Of a DNA stretch of 64,000 nt, positions 24,101-32,621 are shown in pieces; within the stretch, counting starts at the first letter, position 1; each line of letters starts with the position of its first letter. The translations under genes and the position numbers were made by a program. A model generated the notes under the pieces. It was not told the DNA's origin. It did no database searches and saw only the letters and a program-made list of their open reading frames with translations. The DNA is from Pseudoalteromonas galatheae (GTDB taxonomy: Bacteria; Pseudomonadota; Gammaproteobacteria; Enterobacterales; Alteromonadaceae). The stretch covers positions 558,001-622,000 of the forward strand of contig NZ_PNCO02000001.1 in the NCBI RefSeq assembly GCF_005886105.2. The letters are read 5' to 3'.

Positions 24101-24334
24101 CCTGTAATGATGACAGTAGCGACAATCATTATCGGCCTAATGCCTATTTTATATGGTACAGGAACAGGCTCTGAGGTAATGAGTCGTATTGCTGCACCAA
24201 TGGTAGGTGGGATGACAAGTGCAGTCCTGCTAACTCTAATTGTTTTACCCGCGATTTATTCAATCGTTAAAAAGCCCGAAGTAAACGCCTTTAACAAGGA
24301 ACTTTCTAACTCGGAGCTAAAAAACAATGCTTAG
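21167..24334 (+). CDS. cusA: Cu(I)/Ag(I) RND efflux pump (CusA)
   Basis: 1055-aa HME-RND pump of the monovalent-cation type: TM4 AIGAMTDGAIVMIEN (about residues 401-415), the periplasmic segment LDEGDLMYMPTTYPGIS and RIDMLATGIKTPVGIKVAG, which hold methionines equivalent to the CusA relay. Full length. SD GGGAGA before the start; the next gene (24327) overlaps its end by 8 bp, so the PepSY genes are co-translated with the pump. Confidence 0.95.
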   Translation: MMIESIIRWSIGNRFFVILATLILIGGGLFSIKNTPVDALPDLSDVQVIIKTNYPGQAPQVVQDQVTYPLTTAMLSVPGAVTVRGYSFFGDSFVYVIFDEDTDLYWARSRVLEYLSQVAPSLPASARPQLGPDATGVGWVYLYSLVDKTGNLDISQLRSIQDWFLKYELQTVPGVSEVAAVGGMVKQYQIQVDPDKLRAYGIPLSHIQMALKRGNQETGASVVEMAEAEYMVTATGYIKSISDIELIPLGVNEQGTPLTIGDVAEVNLGPQMRRGIAELNGEGEVVGGVVVMRFGENAQKTIDGVKAKLEELKKGLPEGVEIVTVYDRSGLIGEAVENLWSKLLEELAVVAIVCVAFLFHLRSSIVAVVTLPIGILASFIIMHMQGINANIMSLGGIAIAIGAMTDGAIVMIENMHKHMEKTPLTDENRWQIVSKAASEVGPALFFSLLIITVSFLPVFILEAQEGRMFSPLAYTKTYAMAASAGLAITLVPVLMGYFIRGKIVSEKKNPLNRLLIAIYMPVLKQVMKFPKSTIVAAILVTIVGFWPVDKIGSEFIPPLDEGDLMYMPTTYPGISIGKAREILQQTDKLIKTVPEVETVFGKVGRAETATDPAPLTMIETFIQLKPQEEWREGVTTESLKAEFDKLVKFPGLTNAWVMPIKTRIDMLATGIKTPVGIKVAGADLNTIQEIGQQIEQLLPEVTGTASVYSERVAGGRYIKVDISREKASRFGLNIDDVQQVVSTAIGGMNVTQTVEGQERYPVNLRYPQDYRDSPEQLSRLPVVTPNGQRIALGDVAEIKVEVGPPGIKSENARINGWTFIDIEGVDVGTYVESAKKHLANNLILPAGYSITWAGQYEYMERAKAKLTYVVPLTLAIIVILLYLNFRAFSEVAIIIVTLPMAMIGGLWLMYLEGFNFSVAVGVGFIALAGVAVEIGVIMLVYLNQALAELKEKAKERAELISEDEYQDALLHGAGLRVRPVMMTVATIIIGLMPILYGTGTGSEVMSRIAAPMVGGMTSAVLLTLIVLPAIYSIVKKPEVNAFNKELSNSELKNNA

Positions 24335-25034
24335 AAAAGCTAGGAAGTACCACAAATGGCTAATGGCTTTTGTCGGAATACAATTTCTGTTCTGGTCTAT
24401 TACTGGTGTGTATATGGTGACTATGGATATTCACTATATACACGGCGAAACCTTGGCTAAGAGTGAGGAAGCCAAAATAGATTTAGCTAGTGTGGATTAC
24501 TCCATTGCAAAGCTTGCTGCTGATTACTCTGAAGCTAGCCAAGTCACGCTTACCCAAAGCATGGGCGACCCTTTGTATTCTTTTATTAATGGAGAACAGG
24601 GGAAAGTAGCAATTGACGCTAAAACTGGGGCTGTTCGTCCACCTGTTGATGAAGTCAAAGCTAAAGAAATCGCGCAATACCATTACGCAATGAATCATGA
24701 AATCAACGGCATAAGGCTGATTCAATCAATCACAGATATGCCTGCTGAGTTATCTCCAAGACACTTACCCGTTTGGAGAGTAACGTTTGACCAATTCGCC
24801 ACGCCGACATTTTATATCAGTCAACAAACAGGCGCACTTGTTGCCAAGCGACATGATTTCTGGAGGTTGTTTGATTGGATGTGGCGTTTTCACATTATGG
24901 ATTACGATGATGGAGAAAACGTATCTAACTGGTTTTTGTTCTTGGTCGCAACTCTAGGTCTAATGGGAGCAATTACTGGCGCTGTATTGACTTATTATCG
25001 AGTGCTTTCCCCAAATAAAAAGGGAGTCATTTGA
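24327..25034 (+). CDS. PepSY-domain membrane protein
   Basis: 235 aa with an N-terminal TM (about 10-30), periplasmic PepSY-like repeats, conserved WRFHIMDYDDGENVSNWFLF before the second TM (about 200-225). Resembles PepSY-associated TM proteins (PiuB-like) linked to ferric/cupric reductases and siderophore use. Overlaps cusA and, by 4 bp, the following PepSY-flavoreductase gene, whose N-terminal half is its paralogue. Confidence 0.82.
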   Translation: MLRKARKYHKWLMAFVGIQFLFWSITGVYMVTMDIHYIHGETLAKSEEAKIDLASVDYSIAKLAADYSEASQVTLTQSMGDPLYSFINGEQGKVAIDAKTGAVRPPVDEVKAKEIAQYHYAMNHEINGIRLIQSITDMPAELSPRHLPVWRVTFDQFATPTFYISQQTGALVAKRHDFWRLFDWMWRFHIMDYDDGENVSNWFLFLVATLGLMGAITGAVLTYYRVLSPNKKGVI

Positions 25035-26866
25035 TGCGACTATTTAAGTTGAATACAACGTTACACAAATGGCTTTCTTTATTTGTTGGTTTACAACTGC
25101 TTATTTGGTTGGGAACGGGTCTTTACTTCAATTTGATGGATCACAGTAAAGCCAGTGGTAATGAGCTTAGAGTTCATTCTCATCATGAAGGTAACATTAC
25201 AGACTTTATCTTTACCCCTATTAAAGACATTACTAGTGAAGCACCTCAAGAAGTAAAACTTATATGGATTTTACATCAGCCTTACTATCATTTTGTGTTC
25301 GATAAGGGCCAGCATAGCTACCAAGAACGCCACTCAAAGCTATTTGATGCTGTAACAGGAAAGCCATTTAATCTGTCTGAAGAACAAGTACTAACTTTGG
25401 CAAAAAACTCTTACTCAGGTGAGGGCAAGCTAGCTACTCCAGTGTTATCTCAGCCCCCATTTTCTGATCACGTAAGGCAACAAAATCCTATGTGGCAAGT
25501 TGTCGTTGAGGATGAGAATAATACAACTATTTATTTAGATAGTATTACAGGCCAAGTGCTTCGCCATGCCAATGATGATTTCAGATTGAAAGATCTGATG
25601 ATGAAGCTTCACTTTATGGACTATGGCAATTCTGGCGGATTTAACCATTGGTTGATCATTGCATTTGCTTTTGCAACGCTATTCCTTTCAGTTACTGGTG
25701 TTACTTGGCTGATACAACAGTATCAAAATGGTTTGCTGAAGCTAAGTTGGGGCAGCAACAGGCAAAAAGTATCAGTGACTTTTTCCAATGAAAATACTAT
25801 CGCCGACGTCTCAGCAGATGCTAATTCAACAGTATTAGAAGGACTAGCAAGTTCACACGTATACCTATCGTCAAGTTGTGGTGGCGGCGGTACATGTGGC
25901 AAATGCATGTTCTTAAGTTCAACTCAATTACCTATCACACTTTCTGAGCAGGAACATTTATCAGATGAGCAGCTAAAGGAAGGTTATCGGTTAGGGTGTC
26001 AGCATCGGTTCTCTGAAGTTAGCTCGATTGAAGTTAATACGGATCTCAATATTGAATATCATGAGCTAGTTGTGGTTGCGACTAACTTCATTACTCCTTT
26101 TATCAAGGAATTGAAATTTAAAGTGAAATCAGGAAAACGATTGGCATTTAAAGCTGGTGCATATATGCAATTTGAAGTGCCAGCAGGGATGAATAGTTTA
26201 CGCCCAGATGATATACCAGAGAACTATGAAAAATACTGGGAAAGTTACTCTCATGGAAGATTTTCTCATGACGGTGTAATTCGTCACTACTCATTAGTTA
26301 ACTTTGACGAGGAATCAGATGAGTTAACGTTTAATATCCGCTGGCAAACTGCTAAGGATGGTTTTAGAGCAGGTATAGGTTCAAGTTATTTAAGTTCACT
26401 TCAAGTAGGTGAAACTATAACCGCAAAAGGTCCTTTTTCTGACTTTTACGCCACTTCAAATAAAAAGGTTCGTCGCATCTTTATTGGTGCTGGATCAGGA
26501 CTTGCCCCACTGAGAGCCATTATTTTTGAACAGTTGAAAAAGCACCATTTTCAAGGTGATATGACACTCATCTATGGTGCGCGAACTGAAGAACATTTGC
26601 TATACCGCGATGAGTTAAACTCATTGAGTGAGCAGAATAAAAACTTTTCTTATATTCCTACACTTTCTAACCCTTCAGAGCAGTGGGAAGGACACTCAGG
26701 CTATGTGCAGCAGGTGCTATTGAATCATTTGGTTAAAGGAATACAAGCCTTTTCAACAGAATTTTACTTGTGCGGCCCAGAAGCAATGATGAGTGAAGTG
26801 GAACAAATAATTACTGATGTTGGTATACCCAGCAATCAAATTTTCAAAGACAAATTTAGTCGTTAA
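25031..26866 (+). CDS. PepSY-TM / [2Fe-2S] / FAD-NAD(P)H reductase fusion
   Basis: 611 aa. Residues 1-240: PepSY-associated TM domain with TMs about 12-32 and 205-230. Residues about 245-335: plant-type ferredoxin with SSCGGGGTCGKCMF...LGCQ (four Cys). Residues about 340-611: NqrF/FNR-like FAD domain (RHYSLVNF), nucleotide-binding GAGSGLAPLRAI and CGPEAMM. Looks like a membrane-bound NAD(P)H-driven reductase passing electrons outward, plausibly a cupric (or ferric) reductase serving the Cu(I)-specific CusA encoded just upstream. Substrate is inference; the domain order is clear. Confidence 0.88.
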   Translation: MMRLFKLNTTLHKWLSLFVGLQLLIWLGTGLYFNLMDHSKASGNELRVHSHHEGNITDFIFTPIKDITSEAPQEVKLIWILHQPYYHFVFDKGQHSYQERHSKLFDAVTGKPFNLSEEQVLTLAKNSYSGEGKLATPVLSQPPFSDHVRQQNPMWQVVVEDENNTTIYLDSITGQVLRHANDDFRLKDLMMKLHFMDYGNSGGFNHWLIIAFAFATLFLSVTGVTWLIQQYQNGLLKLSWGSNRQKVSVTFSNENTIADVSADANSTVLEGLASSHVYLSSSCGGGGTCGKCMFLSSTQLPITLSEQEHLSDEQLKEGYRLGCQHRFSEVSSIEVNTDLNIEYHELVVVATNFITPFIKELKFKVKSGKRLAFKAGAYMQFEVPAGMNSLRPDDIPENYEKYWESYSHGRFSHDGVIRHYSLVNFDEESDELTFNIRWQTAKDGFRAGIGSSYLSSLQVGETITAKGPFSDFYATSNKKVRRIFIGAGSGLAPLRAIIFEQLKKHHFQGDMTLIYGARTEEHLLYRDELNSLSEQNKNFSYIPTLSNPSEQWEGHSGYVQQVLLNHLVKGIQAFSTEFYLCGPEAMMSEVEQIITDVGIPSNQIFKDKFSR

Positions 26867-26890
26867 TACATAAATTAAATAGAGGTAAAT

Positions 26891-27238
26891 ATGAAAACAT
26901 TAATTAAATTTTTAACCGTAATCAGCATTGTTTTTAGTAGTGCGGTGTTCGCGCATGTGCATCTGGAAAAAAGTGTGCCTGCTGATAATGCAATGTTAAT
27001 GAAGACTCCAGAAAAATTGACATTGGGGTTTAGCAAAGAGGTTCGTGTAGTCAAAATCACATTGAAAAATAAGCATGGTAAAAAGATTAAGTTTGGCTTC
27101 AAACCTACTAAAGAAACTAATACCGAATTTACGTGGAAACTACCGAAACTAGCACCTGCTAACTATGTAGTTGATGTTACTTTCTTAGGTAAAGATGGGC
27201 ACAAAATGAAAGATAGCTTTGGCTTTATGGTTCACTAA
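26891..27238 (+). CDS. copC: CopC-type periplasmic copper-binding protein
   Basis: 115 aa: signal peptide ending FAHVHLEKSVPADNA. The mature N-terminal His (HVHLE) is the CopC Cu(II) ligand, followed by LTLGFSKEV and the terminal GFMVH. Typical CopC/YobA length. Starts the copC-DUF4198-copD-NTF2-copA-copB run. SD AGAGGT. Confidence 0.9.
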   Translation: MKTLIKFLTVISIVFSSAVFAHVHLEKSVPADNAMLMKTPEKLTLGFSKEVRVVKITLKNKHGKKIKFGFKPTKETNTEFTWKLPKLAPANYVVDVTFLGKDGHKMKDSFGFMVH

Positions 27239-27412
27239 TTTTGAATTGAAAACATCTAGCAGATGTTTAGCAAACTCAGGTTTAAATAAGGCTGTAATGG
27301 TGCTTTTTTAATAGAGCACCCTTATTGCTTTATTAGCTCTCATCATTCAGAGAATGTAGTAACTCTGTAAGATTATTGGGAATAGTATTTATAACGAACA
27401 CGGGAATTTAGA

Positions 27413-28219
27413 GTGAACATAATTAAAAACTTAAAAGTTAAACGAGTAATTACTCGACTATTAGTTACCTTGAACATGCTTGTATTGCCTACAGTTCTGG
27501 CTCACGAGACATTTTTGCTTCCAATTCAAAGTGTTTGGGAAATGAATAGTAACGTAGAGGTTAGAATGGCGAGCGGATTAAGCTTTCCTGACCTTACATG
27601 GGGCGTAAACCAAGAGCGTATTTCTTCGTCAACGGTTCAACTTAATGGAAAAAATGTAGCCAGCCCATTATTTAAAGATGGTAAAGCTTTTTTAACCGTT
27701 AGTTTCAAGGCAAGCGAAGCTGGCTTTGGAGTGGTAGCTATAAGCACTAAAAAGCGCTCTGGTGATATCGAACATAAAAATACCGAAGAATATTTGGAGG
27801 AAATAGGTGCATCAGAATCTATTAAGCAGGCTTTTAGAGCATTACCGGGCAAGCCTCCATTACACAGAAGTTACGTCAAACATACAAAAAGTTTGATTTG
27901 CGTTAAAAGCTGCAAAAAAAGCCAAGATTTAAGTTTGAAACCTGTTGGTCAAAAGCTTGAATTTATAACTGCTAACGAAGATTTAAATCGTTTTCAACTT
28001 CTGCTCGATGGCAAGCCTTTACCTCATCATGACGTGAAGGTACGAAACTCTGAGAAAGAGCTTTATCAATATAGAACTGATTCTCGCGGCATGTTTTCTA
28101 TTGGAGAGCAGGTATCGGGTGCTGTCATGCTTGCAGCCGTTGCTATAACTTTGCCCGAAAAACCAGATGGGCTGTATCACAGTGATTATGCCTCTTTAGT
28201 GTTAAACACTAAGCAATAG
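27413..28219 (+). CDS. DUF4198 periplasmic protein
   Basis: 268 aa; export signal to about residue 30 (VLPTVLAHETFLLPIQS). N-terminal HETF after cleavage and an Ig-like repeat (QLLLDGKPLPHHDVKVRN...RTDSRGMFSI) are typical of DUF4198/NikK-like proteins seen beside Ni/Co and Cu transport genes. Start at 27413 is a GTG. It stands between copC and copD; likely binds or delivers metal, function unproven. Confidence 0.78.
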   Translation: MNIIKNLKVKRVITRLLVTLNMLVLPTVLAHETFLLPIQSVWEMNSNVEVRMASGLSFPDLTWGVNQERISSSTVQLNGKNVASPLFKDGKAFLTVSFKASEAGFGVVAISTKKRSGDIEHKNTEEYLEEIGASESIKQAFRALPGKPPLHRSYVKHTKSLICVKSCKKSQDLSLKPVGQKLEFITANEDLNRFQLLLDGKPLPHHDVKVRNSEKELYQYRTDSRGMFSIGEQVSGAVMLAAVAITLPEKPDGLYHSDYASLVLNTKQ

Positions 28220-28253
28220 GTTTGTATTTTCTCAATATAAAAGAGTGTTTGTT

Positions 28254-29150
28254 ATGGAAATGATTATCTGGAATACCGTTATTGTACTGTCCAAAATTGT
28301 ATTTTACGTTGGCTTTGCCTGTATTGCTGGTTATACATTTTTCAGGCAAATATTTGAGCATAACGAATCTCATAATAATGTTGTAATAGCGAACCTAAAA
28401 TGTACAAAGACTTCAGTCGTCGTAGCTTTGATTGCTAATGGCGTTTGGTTCTTTTCCAGCACTGGCGCAATGGCGGAAGAAGGCATTCAAGGGGCACTGG
28501 ACACTGATATGTTGGCTATTATGTGGGACTCGTCTATTGGTGATGGCGCTTTGCTTCGAGCCACAGGATTAGCACTAGCGATAATCGCATTAGCATCTCC
28601 TTTCAAGTTCAAATCAGTTGTACTGAATAAGTACTTAAAACAAGGTGTTTTGGTGTCTAGTTTATTATTACTTGCCTATACCTTTATCTTAATAGGTCAT
28701 GTATCTGAGCTAGGACTGTTCGAAAAAGCGTTATTAATACTCCATGTGCTTGTCATGACTTGGTGGTTTGGGGCGCTTTTCCCACTTAAACAGGCTTGCC
28801 AACAACTAAGTAATACAGAACTTCATTTGCTGATGGAAAGCTTTGGTAAGCAAGCAAGTATTGCCGTGAGTTTATTGCTGGTTGCTGGTTTTTGGCTAGC
28901 TATCCAATTAGTCGGTAGTGTTCAAGCGCTGTTGACTTCAAGCTACGGGCAAACTTTGTTATTTAAGCTCTTTCTCGTTATTTCGATATTGGCTATCGCC
29001 GCTAAGCATAAATTAAAACTCGTGCCACAACTTAAAAATAACGATGGTAGAGAAGCACTATCTAAATCTATCTCGGTAGAAATGATAGTTGCTTTTGCCA
29101 TTTTAACCGTAACCGCAGGGCTAACAAGTGTTGTTGGTCCAGCAAATTAA
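28254..29150 (+). CDS. copD: CopD-family inner-membrane copper protein
   Basis: About 298 aa from ATG 28254 (a GTG at 28245 would add three residues). Eight or so hydrophobic segments, with HVSELGLFEKALLILHVLVMTWWFGALFPL holding the CopD-type conserved histidines. CopD partners CopC in copper movement across the inner membrane. Followed at 14 bp by the NTF2-like gene. Confidence 0.87.
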   Translation: MEMIIWNTVIVLSKIVFYVGFACIAGYTFFRQIFEHNESHNNVVIANLKCTKTSVVVALIANGVWFFSSTGAMAEEGIQGALDTDMLAIMWDSSIGDGALLRATGLALAIIALASPFKFKSVVLNKYLKQGVLVSSLLLLAYTFILIGHVSELGLFEKALLILHVLVMTWWFGALFPLKQACQQLSNTELHLLMESFGKQASIAVSLLLVAGFWLAIQLVGSVQALLTSSYGQTLLFKLFLVISILAIAAKHKLKLVPQLKNNDGREALSKSISVEMIVAFAILTVTAGLTSVVGPAN

Positions 29151-29164
29151 AACCTAGATAGAGA

Positions 29165-29635
29165 ATGAAAATGAAAACAATAAATATATTACTCGTTTTA
29201 TTAATGACGTTTAGTTTCGCAGTAAACGCGCACGGTGATAAACACAAAGGAAAAGGCTTGTTTAAAGGTGTAGATACACCTGCCGCAAAAGTCGTTTTGG
29301 CATTTCATCAGGCACTAGAAACGGGTAATAAGGAGCTAGCGAGAGAACAGCTAGCGGATGATGTCACCATCTACGAGGGAGGTCGCGTTGAAAGAAGTGC
29401 TGATGAATATGCTCATCACCATATGTTGTCGGATATGAAATATTTAGCAGCCATGAAGAGCGAAACACTCGAACATCAAGTGACGATTCTTGGAAATACC
29501 GCTATATCTGCTTCGCGCAGTCATACTAAAGGTACTTACAAAGGTAAAGAGCGCGATTATCAAGGCATGGAAACGATGGTGCTGGAAAAACAAAACGGTG
29601 AATGGAAGATCAAACACATTCATTGGTCACATTAA
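29165..29635 (+). CDS. NTF2-like/SnoaL periplasmic protein
   Basis: 156 aa: signal peptide ending VNAHGDKH, a Lys-rich linker, then an NTF2-like fold (VVLAFHQALETGNKELAREQLADDVTIYEGG..., WKIKHIHWSH). Such DUF4440/SnoaL proteins are often found in copper operons. Histidines cluster (YAHHHMLSDM), compatible with metal contact, but no catalytic role can be assigned. Confidence 0.75.
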   Translation: MKMKTINILLVLLMTFSFAVNAHGDKHKGKGLFKGVDTPAAKVVLAFHQALETGNKELAREQLADDVTIYEGGRVERSADEYAHHHMLSDMKYLAAMKSETLEHQVTILGNTAISASRSHTKGTYKGKERDYQGMETMVLEKQNGEWKIKHIHWSH

Positions 29636-29662
29636 TTTATTGGTCAAACAACGGAGAGTAAA

Positions 29663-31486
29663 ATGAGAAATAACAATCCATTACATCAAGTTTCTACGCC
29701 ACGTAGACGCTTTGTACAAGGATTAGCTGCTGGCGGTGTATTAGCTGCTTTTCCAAGTATTCTTCACGCTGCTTCATCTTTAGTGGAGGGAACAATAACA
29801 GGTACTGTGCCCGAACTAAGTGGGGAAGTAATAGATCTGGTGATAGGTGAGTCACCAGTAAACTTCACAGGTGTTGTAAGAACCGCTACGACAATAAATG
29901 GCTCAATACCAGCGCCTACCTTGCGCCTAAGAGAAGGTGATGATGTTACGATTAGAGTAACGAATAAATTATCAGTACCGAGTTCAATTCATTGGCATGG
30001 CATCATTCTTCCGTATCAGATGGATGGCGTTCCGGGTATTAGCTTTAAAGGGATAATGCCGGGTGAAACCTTTGTTTATAAATTTAAGCTGCAACAAAGT
30101 GGCACGTATTGGTATCACTCACACAGTGGCTTTCAAGAAATGACAGGTATGTACGGTGCATTAATCATTGAACCAAAAGAAAAGGATATTATTAGTGCTG
30201 ATAGTGAACATGTTATCCAATTATCTGATTGGACAGATGATGACCCAATGGATTTGTTTCGTAAGTTAAAAGTACAAAGCGATGTATTTAACTTCAATCA
30301 ACCTACCGTTCCAGAGTTTTTTGATGACATTTCAAATAGCAGCGTTTCAAATGCGCTACAGCGCCGTGAAATGTGGAATAAAATGAGAATGAACCCTACA
30401 GATCTTACAGATTTATCAGCATCAGCAATGACTTTCTTAATGAATGGCACTGCGCCAATGGCAAATTGGCGTGGAATGTTTAAAGCCGGAGAAAAGGTTA
30501 GACTCAGGTTTATTAACGGCGCTAGCAATACGTTTTTTGATGTAAGAATACCTGAGTTGAAGTTAACAGTTGTACAAGCTGATGGACAAAATGTTGAACC
30601 TGTGACAGTAGATGAATTTAGATTTGGCCCCGGTGAAACTTATGACGTGATTGTTGAGCCAAAAAATGATGCGTATACCATTTTTGCTCAAAGCATGGAT
30701 CGTTCAGGTTATGCTAAAGGAACTTTATCAGTGGCACCTAATATTGATGCACCAGTACCTGCTCTAGATCCTGTTGAATGGCTAACGATGACAGATATGA
30801 TGGGTAAAATGGCCCAAGGCAGTGAGCATTCCACAATGGCTGGTATGGCAGACATGCAGGGTATGAATTCTAAAAAAATGGATCATAGCTCAATGGGCCA
30901 CGGTTCGATGGCGATGGATCATAGTAAACATAGAATAACTAAAAGCCCATTGGCTGTTGCTAGCACCAAAGTGCGTCATGCAAAAACAGAGTATGGAGCT
31001 TCAGTTGACATGCGTGTTGATATGCCTAGAACAAATCTTGATGATCCCGGTATAGGTTTACGTAAAAATGGTCGCCGTGTTTTAACACTTGCAGATTTAC
31101 ATTCTCTTGAGGGAATTACAAACCAGCAAGAGCCAGAAGCTGAAATTGAATTACATTTAACTGGAAATATGGAGCGTTATAGCTGGTCATTTGATGGCTT
31201 GGAATTCGGAAAAAGCACGCCAGTTCACATGAAACACAATCAACGTTTAAGAGTTATTTTACAAAACGATACAATGATGACACACCCCATGCACCTGCAC
31301 GGTATGTGGAGCGATTTAGAGAATGAGCAAGGAGATGTTCAGGTTCGTCGCCATACTATCCCCGTGCAACCAGCGCAAAGAATTAGTTTTTTAACAACAC
31401 CTCATGACGTAGGTCGTTGGGCATGGCATTGCCATTTATTATTCCACATGGATGCAGGTATGTTTAGAGAGGTAGTTGTATCATGA
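29663..31486 (+). CDS. copA: Multicopper oxidase CopA (periplasmic copper resistance)
   Basis: 607 aa, Tat signal with RRRFVQGLAAGG (about 13-24). All four copper-binding blocks are present: HWHG (about 112), WYHSHSG (about 152), HPMHLHG (about 543) and HCHLLFHMDAGMF (about 589). A Met/His-rich insert (about 374-423; MxxM and HSSMGHGSM repeats) matches PcoA/CopA-type Cu(I) binding. Oxidises Cu(I) in the periplasm. Its end overlaps copB by 4 bp. Confidence 0.95.
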   Translation: MRNNNPLHQVSTPRRRFVQGLAAGGVLAAFPSILHAASSLVEGTITGTVPELSGEVIDLVIGESPVNFTGVVRTATTINGSIPAPTLRLREGDDVTIRVTNKLSVPSSIHWHGIILPYQMDGVPGISFKGIMPGETFVYKFKLQQSGTYWYHSHSGFQEMTGMYGALIIEPKEKDIISADSEHVIQLSDWTDDDPMDLFRKLKVQSDVFNFNQPTVPEFFDDISNSSVSNALQRREMWNKMRMNPTDLTDLSASAMTFLMNGTAPMANWRGMFKAGEKVRLRFINGASNTFFDVRIPELKLTVVQADGQNVEPVTVDEFRFGPGETYDVIVEPKNDAYTIFAQSMDRSGYAKGTLSVAPNIDAPVPALDPVEWLTMTDMMGKMAQGSEHSTMAGMADMQGMNSKKMDHSSMGHGSMAMDHSKHRITKSPLAVASTKVRHAKTEYGASVDMRVDMPRTNLDDPGIGLRKNGRRVLTLADLHSLEGITNQQEPEAEIELHLTGNMERYSWSFDGLEFGKSTPVHMKHNQRLRVILQNDTMMTHPMHLHGMWSDLENEQGDVQVRRHTIPVQPAQRISFLTTPHDVGRWAWHCHLLFHMDAGMFREVVVS

Positions 31487-32343
31487 AATCATCAATACTA
31501 ACCAATACGTTAAGATTATTATTAATAGGTTTACCTATTATAAGTGTATCTGTATCTGCAAAAGATGAGATGGCAGAGATGAGTGACTCTAAAATGCAGG
31601 CACAAGGTGGTGATGCACCTAAAGATGCTAGAGACCCTCATGCTTATGCAGCAGGTACAACATTGACTGAAGGTCCTTATGCACTCGATAGCGACAAACG
31701 ACTGACTTTGGCAGATGAACATTCATTTTATGCGCTACTAGGGGATCGTCTTGAATATAATGAGCAAACAAACGCAGGTGTATTTGACTTTCAGGCATGG
31801 TACGGCACTACTTTTGATAGATTAGTCATAAAAACCGAGGGTGACTTCAGCAAAGGTAGTTTAGAAGAAAACCAAACTGATATTTTATGGAGTCACGCAG
31901 TTTCAACATATTGGGATACACAAACGGGGATACGATTTGATTACAGCAAGGACGGTGAAAACCGCCAGTGGCTAGCCTTTGGCATGAGGGGGCTTGCTCC
32001 ATATTGGTTTGATCTCGACATGACTGCCTACTTGGGCGAAAAAGGCAATACAGCACTATCGCTTAGAGCGGAATATGAGCTATTACTTACACAAAAGTTA
32101 ATTGTTCAACCACGTGCAGAGTTGACGCTTTACGGTAAGGATGACGTCCAAAATAACCTTGGTAGCGGTTTATCGAGTAGTGCTATTGGTTTTCGTGTTC
32201 GTTATGAGTTTACCCGCCAGTTTGCTCCCTATGTTGGCGTTGAGTGGACAAATAAATTTGGTCATACAGCCGACTTTGCCAAGTTAAGTGGGCAAAGTAC
32301 TCGTGATACTGCTTTTGTTGCAGGTATCAAATTTTGGCTTTAA
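31483..32343 (+). CDS. copB: CopB outer-membrane copper-binding protein
   Basis: 286 aa: signal peptide ending VSAKDEMAEMSD, a short Met-containing linker (much shorter than in Pseudomonas CopB), then the CopB/PcoB beta-barrel ending GIKFWL with terminal aromatic. Translationally coupled to copA. Final gene of the cop run; no clear intrinsic terminator follows. Confidence 0.9.
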   Translation: MKSSILTNTLRLLLIGLPIISVSVSAKDEMAEMSDSKMQAQGGDAPKDARDPHAYAAGTTLTEGPYALDSDKRLTLADEHSFYALLGDRLEYNEQTNAGVFDFQAWYGTTFDRLVIKTEGDFSKGSLEENQTDILWSHAVSTYWDTQTGIRFDYSKDGENRQWLAFGMRGLAPYWFDLDMTAYLGEKGNTALSLRAEYELLLTQKLIVQPRAELTLYGKDDVQNNLGSGLSSSAIGFRVRYEFTRQFAPYVGVEWTNKFGHTADFAKLSGQSTRDTAFVAGIKFWL

Positions 32344-32365
32344 ATACATTTATTAAAACGTAATT

Positions 32366-32506
32366 ATGAAACTTTCAGCACTAGTCTTCGTTAAAAGTGT
32401 TCCAAACGTTTCTTTTTTAAAAGGTAAATGGAGAGTGGAAGGTATTTCATACGCATTCTTCAGCGAGAAACCGCCGTTAGTTGATAAAGGCTGGGGGTCT
32501 AGCTAA
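32366..32506 (+). CDS. Short open frame (46 aa), doubtful
   Basis: An ATG-initiated frame MKLSALVFVKSVP... to ...EKPPLVDKGWGSS with no clear SD. It lies in the gap between copB and the TonB receptor. The KPP near its end vaguely recalls the RPP tails of the leader proteins, but it has no Cys cluster and no good signal peptide. May be a degenerate leader or noise. Confidence 0.2.
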   Translation: MKLSALVFVKSVPNVSFLKGKWRVEGISYAFFSEKPPLVDKGWGSS

Positions 32507-32621
32507 GTCGATAAAAGGACTTATCGCTATCTAGATAACCCAAGCTGGTTTTAAAGGGTGTAGTCGATAATTATTTAAATAATTATCGTTTTGGTTGTTG
32601 TTGTTTTTAAGTATAAAAAAA

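Noticed and set aside
27299..27320. GGTGCT...AGCACC hairpin after copC
   Set aside because: Short stem with the T-run inside the loop rather than after it; not a convincing terminator.
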